A stretch of DNA of 5,250 bases from an uncultured Pseudomonadales bacterium (GTDB lineage: Bacteria; Pseudomonadota; Gammaproteobacteria; Pseudomonadales; Cellvibrionaceae). The notes below the pieces were generated by a model that was not told where the DNA came from, ran no database searches, and was given only the letters and a program-made list of their open reading frames with translations. Numbering within the stretch: position 1 is the stretch's first letter; each line of letters starts with the position of its first letter. The stretch covers positions 1 to 5,250 of the forward strand of contig CALIUX010000049.1 in NCBI GenBank assembly GCA_938048505.1. Reading direction: 5' to 3'. Made by a program: the position numbers and the translations under genes. Shown one piece after another: positions 1 to 5,095 of this stretch.

Positions 1-878
1 TCTTCTAAGCGCTCTTCTAATGTATTAACGGTGCTAATGACATCAAAGTTCTGCCTCGAACAGCTTGGGCAAGCAATAAAGTTAACGCCCTTAGTACGCA
101 GCTTAAGGCTTTTAAGGATATCCCATCCAACTTTTACCTCTTCAACCGGATCTGCTGCCAAAGAGACGCGCAATGTATCACCAATACCATCCATCAATAG
201 CATACCTAGGCCAACCGATGACTTAACCGTACCAGAGCGCAAGCCCCCTGCTTCAGTAATGCCTAGGTGTAAGGGCTGCTCTATTTCCTTTGCCAAGCCG
301 CGATACGCCGCAACCGCCATAAAGACATCACTGGCTTTTACGCTGACCTTAAATTCTTCGAAATTATAACTTTGCAGAATATTAACGTGCCGCAGTGCTG
401 ACTCTACTAACGCTTCTGGAGTCGGCTCGCCATATTTTTTTTGCAAGTCTTTTTCTAATGACCCTGCATTGACCCCAATACGAATCGGGATATTAAGGTC
501 TCGCGCTTTATCAACAACAGCCTGAATACGCTTTTCTCGCCCAATATTACCTGGGTTAATACGCAAACAATCAACGCCCAAGTCCGCCACACGCAAAGCA
601 ATCCGGTAATCAAAGTGAATATCCGCGACTAACGGAACAGAAACCTGTTTACGGATCTTGCCGAAGGCCTCAGCAGCCTCCATTGACGGCACAGAAACAC
701 GCACAATATCAGCGCCCGCTGTTTGCAATCGCGTTATCTGATCGACTGTAGCCGCCACATCACAGGTCTCTGTATTGGTCATACTTTGAACACTGATTGG
801 GGCATCACCACCCACGGCTACATCACCCACCATAATCTGGCGAGATTTTCGACGTACGATAGGAGATTCACAATGCAT
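1..878 (-). CDS. ispG: 4-hydroxy-3-methylbut-2-enyl diphosphate synthase, flavodoxin/ferredoxin type (C-terminus beyond left edge)
   Basis: IspG (GcpE) performs the penultimate step of the MEP isoprenoid pathway in the cytoplasm: reductive ring opening of 2-C-methyl-D-erythritol 2,4-cyclodiphosphate to HMBPP, using a [4Fe-4S] cluster and electrons from flavodoxin or ferredoxin. The first 292 codons are visible, out of about 370 usual for the family. The N-terminal TIM-barrel domain is intact, with family blocks VQSMTNT (about 30), [75 protein letters not shown] and [12 protein letters not shown]. The ACPSCSRQ motif carries Cys270 and Cys273, two of the three cluster cysteines at the same numbers as in E. 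coli; the third Cys and the cluster Glu lie outside the window. The ATG at 878 is chosen because the product begins [12 protein letters not shown], aligning with E. coli MHNQAPIQRRKS. The Shine-Dalgarno is weak (GAG about 10 nt upstream). It lies 85 bp after rodZ, so co-transcription is likely. Confidence 0.97.
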   Translation of the reverse strand, partial: MHCESPIVRRKSRQIMVGDVAVGGDAPISVQSMTNTETCDVAATVDQITRLQTAGADIVRVSVPSMEAAEAFGKIRKQVSVPLVADIHFDYRIALRVADLGVDCLRINPGNIGREKRIQAVVDKARDLNIPIRIGVNAGSLEKDLQKKYGEPTPEALVESALRHVNILQSYNFEEFKVSVKASDVFMAVAAYRGLAKEIEQPLHLGITEAGGLRSGTVKSSVGLGMLLMDGIGDTLRVSLAADPVEEVKVGWDILKSLKLRTKGVNFIACPSCSRQNFDVISTVNTLEERLE

Positions 879-963
879 AGAAACGATACTCAACAAATAA
901 AATATGAAAACTGCAACTCAAAATATTGCCCCTCAAACGAGAGCCTAAATTATTAAGGGTTGC

Positions 964-2022
964 TTAGGGACCCACTTGCATACGGAGAACACGACGCCCT
1001 TGAGGCGGCTCGAAGTCAATCTGTCGATCATTCACCACAATAATCGCAGCCGCAGCATTGCCTAACTTGACATCGAACGGCGCTCGTCCTTCAAGATTTA
1101 GAGACTCCCCTTTTTTAGCCAAACGAGACAAAAGGCGGCGCCGGTCTGCATCATAAATTTGCAGCCAGCAATCATCTGAAAAGCGCAAACTGAGCTTATC
1201 AGAGCCGGCAACTTGCGTGCTCACTTGCTCAGTGATGCCATCTACATCGCTCGCAGGGAGAGTTTTTTTGCTTTCAGAAATGGCCATATGACGGGTTGCG
1301 GGCACTACATTATCACCCTCATTATCACCCTCATTATTAACCCCACTACGACCAGCACTATTACGCCTAATATTGCCCGCAGCTTGCAGCGCTACTGAAG
1401 GGGCAATACGCCTAATCGCCTCCCTAGGAGGCAGTGCATTACTAGAGGGTAATGCACTGGTTGGAATAGTTTTTGGAGGCTCAGCAACTTGAACCTGTTC
1501 TTGATGCACCAGATTTTGATGTACTAGATCTTTATGTACAAGGTGTGGGCCCCGCTGATCAAGCTTTGCTGGCGCTGCGGTCGGTTCAGTCGAGACATCG
1601 GGTGCTGCGGTATTCAATACCGGCACAGCCCCCTGCTCTTGATTAAAGAACCACTGCCCCAACCCCAGAAACAACAACAATGCTGCGAGGCCTGCGATAA
1701 AGGGTAAACGCATAAAAAAAGGCTTACTCTTGACCTGAACAACAGGCTGGCGAAGCGTCTTCTGTTGCTCAAAGTGCTTTTCAACATGTTCGACTAAAGG
1801 TTTTTCATCCACATCGAGAACACGCGAATAGGAGCGCACATATCCAATAACAAAGGTTGCTGAAGTGCCAGCCGAATCGTAATCATCTTGCTCAAGAGCA
1901 TTTAAATGGCACTCAAGTATGCATGTTGCTCGCGAAATATCAGACAAGGACTTACCTTGCTTTTGCCTGGCACCAGCAAGCACTGCGCCTGGGCTGTAAC
2001 TATCGGTCACTGTATCCGTCAT
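964..2022 (-). CDS. rodZ: cell-shape protein RodZ (cytoplasmic HTH, single membrane span, periplasmic DUF4115 domain)
   Basis: RodZ links the MreB cytoskeleton to the elongasome during cell elongation. The 352-residue product has the standard architecture. Residues about 10-85 form a Cro/CI-like HTH_25 domain, with TFVIGYVRSYSRVL (56-69) matching the MreB-contacting TFLRGYIRSYARL stretch of E. coli RodZ. A basic juxtamembrane segment (about 98-105) leads to one transmembrane helix (about 106-126, LPFIAGLAALLLFLGLGQWF). A low-complexity Ala/Pro/Thr-containing periplasmic linker (about 127-275) follows. The C-terminal DUF4115 beta domain (about 276-350) contains FSDDCWLQIYDADRRRLL, LNLEGRAPFDVKLGNA and IDFEP, close to E. 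coli FTADCWLEVTDATGKKLF and LNLTGQAPYKLKIGAP. The linker carries two short tandem repeats, listed separately. The ATG at 2022 is the only usable start before the in-frame stop upstream, but no good Shine-Dalgarno precedes it. It begins 31 bp after the pilF stop, so coupled transcription is likely. Cys34 and Cys38 in the HTH are unusual. Confidence 0.94.
   Translation of the reverse strand: MTDTVTDSYSPGAVLAGARQKQGKSLSDISRATCILECHLNALEQDDYDSAGTSATFVIGYVRSYSRVLDVDEKPLVEHVEKHFEQQKTLRQPVVQVKSKPFFMRLPFIAGLAALLLFLGLGQWFFNQEQGAVPVLNTAAPDVSTEPTAAPAKLDQRGPHLVHKDLVHQNLVHQEQVQVAEPPKTIPTSALPSSNALPPREAIRRIAPSVALQAAGNIRRNSAGRSGVNNEGDNEGDNVVPATRHMAISESKKTLPASDVDGITEQVSTQVAGSDKLSLRFSDDCWLQIYDADRRRLLSRLAKKGESLNLEGRAPFDVKLGNAAAAIIVVNDRQIDFEPPQGRRVLRMQVGP
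1309..1344 (-). repeat. 12-bp tandem repeat inside rodZ linker
   Basis: Two identical 12-bp copies of ATTATCACCCTC (plus strand) occupy 1309-1320 and 1321-1332. A degenerate third copy, ATTATTAACCCC, occupies 1333-1344. On the coding strand the exact copies read EGDN-EGDN (RodZ residues 231-238), an acidic addition to the periplasmic linker, and the degenerate copy reads GVNN. Identity of the two copies suggests a recent duplication. Confidence 0.85.
1498..1545 (-). repeat. 15-bp tandem repeat, three units, inside rodZ linker
   Basis: Three diverged 15-bp units lie at 1501-1515, 1516-1530 and 1531-1545 (plus-strand form TTGATGYACYAGATY, last unit most diverged). In the RodZ frame they encode LVHKD-LVHQN-LVHQE at residues 161-175, a pentapeptide repeat in the periplasmic linker. 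The following QVQV may be a decayed remnant. The in-frame unit length keeps the protein open. This probably arose by slippage or unequal recombination and should tolerate length change. Confidence 0.85.
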
Positions 2023-2053
2023 AACGATATGGGCCCGATCACTATGACACTGA

Positions 2054-2839
2054 TCATGGGTTTTGCTCCATTAAACGCTTGTACTCAAGATACTCTTTGG
2101 AATAGCCAAATAAGTTTTTGAGAGCAAGTGCTTGGCTTGCCAGTTTATCTTTATTGCCAAAAATTCGCTCAATACGTATGCCAAGCCATAAGCTGCGTGC
2201 AATAGGCTTGCTGACAGAGTTAAAGCGATCTAAATACTGCTTGGCTGTGGCGTAGTCTTGCTGCTGAAAGGCCAAATCTGATAATTCCAATGCAGCAGAG
2301 CCCATTCGAGGTTTGAGGTTTAAAGCATGTAAAAAAGCCGCTTCAGCACGCTCTTTATTGCCCATTTCTAATGCGCAACGACCTGTAAAATAGAGCGATG
2401 AGGCACGGTTTTCAAAACCCAAATCTTTAGAGACTTTATCAAATTGAGCAATAGCATCTTCGTAGCGCTTTTGCCTTGATAAAAATAAGCCGTAGCTGTA
2501 GCGCACCTTAGTTAGGTTTTTCTCATCTGCATACTTTATCGCATTCACAAAGGCTTCTTCAGCAGGCCCCGGTTCACCATTCATCTGATGCACCAAGCCC
2601 AACCCCTGCAAAGCTAATGGGTGTTTTTTATCATTTTTCAAAACATCCAAAAACTGACGCAAAGCCTGATCACGATTGCCTGTATCAAGGTAACGCATAC
2701 CTAGCTGTATGCGGGTTTCTGCTGCTTTACTGTGGTCAATTTTAGTTTTCGTCACTCCACTCGTTGAAACACATCCCCCCAAAAAACCAGATAGGATCAT
2801 TACACTCAACGTCATCGAAACGAATCTTAATAATGTCAT
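2054..2839 (-). CDS. pilF: type IV pilus biogenesis lipoprotein PilF/PilW (TPR pilotin)
   Basis: PilF (PilW in some genera) is an outer-membrane lipoprotein that pilots the PilQ secretin to the outer membrane and supports its multimerisation for type IV pili. The 261-residue product starts with a lipoprotein signal peptide: a short n-region with Arg5, a hydrophobic core, then the lipobox L20-G21-G22-C23, so Cys23 would be acylated. Val at +2 does not suggest inner-membrane retention. About six TPR-like helical pairs fill residues 40-247, for example IQLGMRYLDTGNRDQALRQF, YSYGLFLSRQKRYEDAIAQF and ALELSDLAFQQQDYATAKQY. The C-terminal ARSLWLGIRIERIFGNKD matches the ARSLLLGIRLAKVFEDRD region of Pseudomonas PilF. 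The frame is open up to 2938, but I chose the ATG at 2839: AGGTG sits 6 nt upstream, and only this start puts the signal peptide at the N-terminus. It follows rlmN by 104 bp and precedes rodZ by 31 bp. No other pilus genes are in the window. Confidence 0.93.
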   Translation of the reverse strand: MTLLRFVSMTLSVMILSGFLGGCVSTSGVTKTKIDHSKAAETRIQLGMRYLDTGNRDQALRQFLDVLKNDKKHPLALQGLGLVHQMNGEPGPAEEAFVNAIKYADEKNLTKVRYSYGLFLSRQKRYEDAIAQFDKVSKDLGFENRASSLYFTGRCALEMGNKERAEAAFLHALNLKPRMGSAALELSDLAFQQQDYATAKQYLDRFNSVSKPIARSLWLGIRIERIFGNKDKLASQALALKNLFGYSKEYLEYKRLMEQNP

Positions 2840-2845
2840 TGTTGC

Positions 2846-2850
2846 ACCTG
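2846..2850 (-). promoter_or_regulatory. ribosome binding site deciding the pilF start
   Basis: On the minus strand, AGGTG stands 6 nt before the ATG at 2839. This favours 2839 over the in-frame ATG at 2938, which would add 33 residues with several cysteines before the signal peptide. Confidence 0.7.
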
Positions 2851-2943
2851 TTGTACTACTGTTGCAGCGATTGCATCGTTGTTTAAATTGTATTGGCTGC
2901 AAGGTTCCATAACACATCCAACCGAGAGTCTCAGACAAAAGCG

Positions 2944-4116
2944 CTACTGAGGCTGGCTCGGTGATGAAGACATTATCTTCACTATGTCATCTGAAACAAC
3001 CCCTGATAAGCCATAGCTTTGGCTACGGCGGGTTCTGTCATTAACTGCACCCGCTAGTTGGCCACACGCGGCATCAATATCATCACCTCGGGTTGTTCGC
3101 ACGGTAACAATATACCCTGCCTCAACAAGAATATCCTGAAAACGCCTCAAAGCATTATTGCTGACACGCTTATAGTCGGAGAGATTAAAAGGGTTAAAGG
3201 GGATCAAATTGATTTTAACCGGCACGTCCCGTAGTAACTCCGCTAACTCATGGGCATGTTCAACGCGATCATTCACATGGTCAATCAGGGTGTATTCTAT
3301 GGTGATTTTACGACGATTATCGGGCAAGCCCGTGATGTAGCGCTTGGCTGAATCGAGCAGCATCGCGATGGGGTATTTTCGATTAATAGGCACCAATTCA
3401 TTTCGCAGCGCATCGTTTGGCGCATGCAAAGAAATGGCTAAACAGGCATCAGTGTGATCCCCAAGTTTATCCAGCATAGGCACAACGCCACTCGTGCTGA
3501 GCGTGACACGCCGCTTAGAAAGGCCATAGCAATGATCGTGCATCATCAGATTCATCGCATCGACGACATTTTCGAAGTTCATGAGCGGCTCGCCCATGCC
3601 CATCATCACAACATTTGTAACCTTACGAGGGCCTTTTTCGGCAAGCTGACCAAAGGATTTTGCCGCCACCCACACCTGACCAATAATCTCGGCGCACGAT
3701 AAATCGCGGTTAAAACCTTGCTTACCGGTTGCACAAAAACTGCAATCCAAGGAGCATCCAACCTGAGACGACACACACAACGTGCCACGCTCACCATCGG
3801 GGATAAAAACTGTCTCAACAGCGTTTCCGCCGGAGACTTTAATTAAAAACTTACGTGTTCCATCAACACTATCCCACTGCTTAATCACCTCAGGTGCAAA
3901 AACAATGGCAGAACGTTTGAGTTTTTCGCGCAAGACTTTAGAGATATTACTCATCTCATCGAAGTCTGTTACACCGTACTGGTGAATCCATTTCAAAACC
4001 TGTTTTGCACGGAATTTCTTTTCACCCATTTCGGCAAAAAAGGAAATAAGTTTTTCCTCACTTAAGCCCAAAAGGTTGATAAGTTCAACTCCGCTAGGAG
4101 AGGCGTTTACTGACAT
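2944..4116 (-). CDS. rlmN: dual-specificity 23S rRNA A2503 / tRNA A37 C2-methyltransferase RlmN
   Basis: RlmN is a cytoplasmic radical SAM enzyme that methylates C2 of adenosine 2503 in 23S rRNA and of A37 in a subset of tRNAs, tuning the peptidyl-transferase centre and decoding fidelity. The 390-residue product is full length. The N-terminal accessory domain (about 10-100) includes [24 protein letters not shown]. The radical SAM core carries the cluster motif C121-SLD-C125-SF-C128, followed by ATGKQGFNR. The mechanistic cysteines are present at C114 (E. coli Cys118) and C351 (E. coli Cys355, the one methylated during catalysis); E101 matches E. coli Glu105. Other family blocks are [14 protein letters not shown] (171-184), [36 protein letters not shown] and INLIPFNPF. 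The ATG at 4116 has TAGG about 8 nt upstream and the encoded N-terminus has normal length. It lies 199 bp downstream of ndk. A sigma70-like promoter directly upstream suggests its own transcription start. Cfr is excluded by the close match to RlmN throughout and by context. Confidence 0.97.
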   Translation of the reverse strand: MSVNASPSGVELINLLGLSEEKLISFFAEMGEKKFRAKQVLKWIHQYGVTDFDEMSNISKVLREKLKRSAIVFAPEVIKQWDSVDGTRKFLIKVSGGNAVETVFIPDGERGTLCVSSQVGCSLDCSFCATGKQGFNRDLSCAEIIGQVWVAAKSFGQLAEKGPRKVTNVVMMGMGEPLMNFENVVDAMNLMMHDHCYGLSKRRVTLSTSGVVPMLDKLGDHTDACLAISLHAPNDALRNELVPINRKYPIAMLLDSAKRYITGLPDNRRKITIEYTLIDHVNDRVEHAHELAELLRDVPVKINLIPFNPFNLSDYKRVSNNALRRFQDILVEAGYIVTVRTTRGDDIDAACGQLAGAVNDRTRRSQSYGLSGVVSDDIVKIMSSSPSQPQ

Positions 4117-4138
4117 GACGTTACCTACAACTTACTCT

Positions 4139-4168
4139 TCTATAAGAGTGCAAAATGGTTCTTTTCAA
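4139..4168 (-). promoter_or_regulatory. candidate sigma70 promoter for rlmN and the downstream operon
   Basis: On the minus strand, TTGAAA (-35, 4163-4168; 5 of 6 consensus) is followed after 18 bp by TATAGA (-10, 4139-4144; 4 of 6). The predicted start near 4132 leaves a short leader of about 16 nt that still contains the rlmN ribosome binding site. A small dyad, CTCTT-N4-AAGAG (4135-4148), overlaps the -10 and could be an operator or chance. This is inference from sequence pattern alone. Confidence 0.45.
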
Positions 4169-4212
4169 GACACCACCGATTTAAAAAGCGAATATTTAAC
4201 ACATTTCTAACA

Positions 4213-4249
4213 CATAGCATTGCGTGTAAAAAACACGCCGCACGCTATG
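4213..4249. repeat. interrupted inverted repeat between ndk and rlmN
   Basis: The outer arms CATAGC (4213-4218) and GCTATG (4244-4249) enclose perfect inner arms GCGTGT (4222-4227) and ACACGC (4233-4238) around an A5 loop, with a 3/5-nt internal loop. CACGC occurs twice (4234 and 4241), so alternative pairings exist. No T-tract follows on the minus strand, so it is not a standard terminator. It may be an attenuating or mRNA 3'-end structure for the ndk transcript. Confidence 0.5.
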
Positions 4250-4253
4250 AATA

Positions 4254-4295
4254 AACATAAAACTCATAATAGGCCAAACGAAACGCGGCCTATTA
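4254..4295 (-). terminator. candidate terminator after ndk
   Basis: The arms TAATAGGCC and GGCCTATTA (9 bp, 4267-4275 with 4287-4295) enclose an 11-nt loop, about 20 nt past the ndk stop. On the minus strand the stem is followed by the T-rich but interrupted run TGAGTTTTATGTTTATT. It fits a weak or leaky intrinsic terminator that would let some ndk transcripts read into rlmN. The broken T-tract keeps the confidence moderate. Confidence 0.5.
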
Positions 4296-4315
4296 CAGCA
4301 AGCGTAGGAATATAC

Positions 4316-4738
4316 CTAGCCTACAACTTCATTTTGAGAGAAAAAGAAAGGAATCTCTCTATTGGCTGACTCAGGCGAATCACTACCATGCGCAGCATTA
4401 CGCGTAACATCTGAGGCAAAATCAGCACGAATCGTTCCAGCCTCAGCTTCAGCAAGGTCTGTTGCGCCCATTATTTCGCGGTTTTTTGCAATGGCGCCTT
4501 CCCCTTCGAGCACTTGAACAAAAACAGGCCCTTCGGTCATAAAATTAATCAAACGTGCATAAAAAGAGCGCTCTTTATGCTCAGCATAGAAAGCCGCGGC
4601 TTGCTCTTCTGTCAACTTAATCATTTTGGCGGCAACAATTTTTAAGCCAGCCTTTTCAAAACGTGCATAAATTTCACCAACAACGTTTTTTGCAACAGCA
4701 TCGGGCTTAATAATAGAAAGCGTGCGCTCTACGGCCAT
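4316..4738 (-). CDS. ndk: nucleoside diphosphate kinase
   Basis: Ndk moves the gamma-phosphate of ATP to other NDPs and dNDPs through a phosphohistidine intermediate, balancing cytoplasmic nucleotide pools. The 140-residue product is near the family length (E. coli 143). It starts [21 protein letters not shown] with nucleotide-contacting Lys11. It then shows FYAEH (50-54, conserved Tyr51), Arg87 in [17 protein letters not shown] (101-108, Arg104) and NAAHGSDS (114-121), where His117 is the phosphorylated active-site residue and Ser119 and Ser121 follow as in the family. The C-terminus, [11 protein letters not shown], is typical. The ATG at 4738 has GGAG 7 nt upstream. Transcription runs toward rlmN. 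The gene upstream is divergent, so ndk must be driven from within 4739-5095. No catalytic residue is missing. Confidence 0.98.
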   Translation of the reverse strand: MAVERTLSIIKPDAVAKNVVGEIYARFEKAGLKIVAAKMIKLTEEQAAAFYAEHKERSFYARLINFMTEGPVFVQVLEGEGAIAKNREIMGATDLAEAEAGTIRADFASDVTRNAAHGSDSPESANREIPFFFSQNEVVG

Positions 4739-4739
4739 C

Positions 4740-4751
4740 TTAGGACTCCAT
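4740..4751 (-). other. three-codon reading frame overlapping the ndk ribosome binding site
   Basis: On the minus strand, ATG GAG TCC TAA ends one base before the ndk ATG and contains the ndk GGAG. It is seen directly, but such tiny frames occur by chance, and no ribosome binding site for it is obvious. Coupling to ndk translation is possible but unsupported. Confidence 0.2.
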
Positions 4752-4883
4752 TAACAGGGGGAATTGAGAAAAACAAAGAAAGCATCACTTTAATAAGGCA
4801 AAAGGTCGATACTCTATGCCTTGGCAATGCTGATTTATCATCGTCTGAGTTAGCATGAGCTACATACGATCCCAAACACTAAA

Positions 4884-4889
4884 ATTATA
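4884..4889 (-). promoter_or_regulatory. possible -10 element for ndk
   Basis: A perfect TATAAT reads on the minus strand at 4889-4884, giving a start near 4877 and a leader of about 140 nt. I see no convincing -35 at 16-18 bp (the hexamer at 17 bp is TCGCAC), so an activator would be needed, or the match is chance in A/T-rich DNA. Confidence 0.3.
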
Positions 4890-4941
4890 CGGTGTTTTAT
4901 AACAAAGTGCGATGAATCAAGGCCTTAAGAGCGTTTTAGGT

Positions 4942-4970
4942 GTTTTTGTAGAAAGAAACCTTACAAAAAC
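4942..4970. repeat. 9-bp inverted repeat with 11-nt spacer
   Basis: GTTTTTGTA (4942-4950) and TACAAAAAC (4962-4970) are perfect complements around an 11-nt loop. On the plus strand an A-rich run follows, and on the minus strand the T-run precedes the stem, so neither orientation gives a standard terminator. It lies about 40 bp upstream of the Pho-box-like site, so a regulator-binding dyad or chance in A/T-rich DNA are both possible. Confidence 0.4.
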
Positions 4971-5008
4971 CAATAAAAAAATCATAGATTTCTTCAAAAA
5001 ATAACAAT

Positions 5009-5026
5009 CTGTCATAAAACATTCAT
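5009..5026 (+). promoter_or_regulatory. Pho box (PhoB operator) candidate
   Basis: CTGTCATAAAACATTCAT consists of two 7-bp half sites, CTGTCAT and CATTCAT, separated by AAAA, giving the 11-bp repeat period recognised by tandem PhoB. Compared with the enterobacterial consensus CTGTCATAWAWCTGTCAT it matches 16 of 18 positions, with mismatches only in the second half site. It ends exactly 10 bp before a possible -10, the arrangement seen at E. coli phoA and pstS. Only one box is visible. This implies phosphate-starvation induction of the plus-strand gene; PhoB binding itself is inferred. Confidence 0.6.
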
Positions 5027-5033
5027 GATGGAG

Positions 5034-5042
5034 TGGTATGCG
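5034..5042 (+). promoter_or_regulatory. possible extended -10 of the Pho-box promoter
   Basis: TGG-TATGCG has the TGn extension and starts its hexamer 10 bp after the Pho box. The hexamer matches TATAAT only in TAT, but PhoB promoters typically lack a good -35 and tolerate weak cores. The predicted transcription start is about 5048-5051. TACTAT at 5048-5053 is an alternative -10. Confidence 0.35.
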
Positions 5043-5050
5043 AATGCTAC

Positions 5051-5092
5051 TATTGTGCCATAAATAAGCAAATCTGCTTCAGGAGCACAATA
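5051..5092 (+). promoter_or_regulatory. 5'-leader nested stem around the ribosome binding site
   Basis: A perfect 8-bp inverted repeat, TATTGTGC (5051-5058) with GCACAATA (5085-5092), encloses a smaller stem, AAGCA-AATC-TGCTT (5066-5079). The Shine-Dalgarno AGGAG (5081-5085) lies between the inner and outer stems, with its last G paired in the outer stem, and the start codon follows 3 nt after the structure. If transcription begins near 5049, the mRNA 5' end would be in this stem, which could protect the message or limit ribosome access. Folding is inferred by hand pairing. Confidence 0.45.
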
Positions 5093-5095
5093 ATT

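Larger units (their letters stand above)
4739..5095. other. 357-bp divergent intergenic region between ndk and the plus-strand secreted-protein gene
   Basis: No gene is supported here. It must carry the promoters of both flanking genes. The ndk side (4739-4930) has a -10-like TATAAT on the minus strand, which would give a leader of about 140 nt. The middle (4931-5005) is A/T-rich with a 9-bp inverted repeat at 4942-4970. The right part (5009-5095) has a Pho-box-like direct repeat, a possible extended -10 and a 5'-leader inverted repeat. These elements are listed separately. Confidence 0.7.

Noticed and set aside
31..369. Plus-strand open frame of 112 codons
   Set aside because: It lies antisense to the well-conserved coding frame of ispG, and the translation has no coherent domain.
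723..956. Plus-strand open frame of 77 codons across the ispG start and the ispG-rodZ spacer
   Set aside because: Mostly antisense to ispG, with no convincing ribosome binding site and a composition unlike a real protein.
879..963. Upstream TTG codons and possible stems between rodZ and ispG
   Set aside because: The two TTG codons are in frame with ispG, but homology places the start at the ATG at 878. Stems such as GCAAC/GTTGC have a 41-nt loop and no T-tract, so they are not supported as terminator or riboswitch.
1213..1398. Plus-strand frame with an ITLIITLII repeat
   Set aside because: This is the antisense reading of the 12-bp repeat in rodZ; the RodZ frame explains it.
2840..2938. N-terminal extension of pilF from the ATG at 2938
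   Set aside because: It would place the signal peptide internally; the ATG at 2839 has a good ribosome binding site and gives the standard lipoprotein N-terminus.
3606..3818. Minus-strand 70-codon frame inside rlmN
   Set aside because: It is an alternative frame over the strongly conserved radical SAM region of RlmN, Arg/Val-rich with no domain.
4942..4980. Intrinsic terminator on the plus strand
   Set aside because: The stem is followed by an A-rich run rather than T, and no plus-strand gene lies upstream to terminate.
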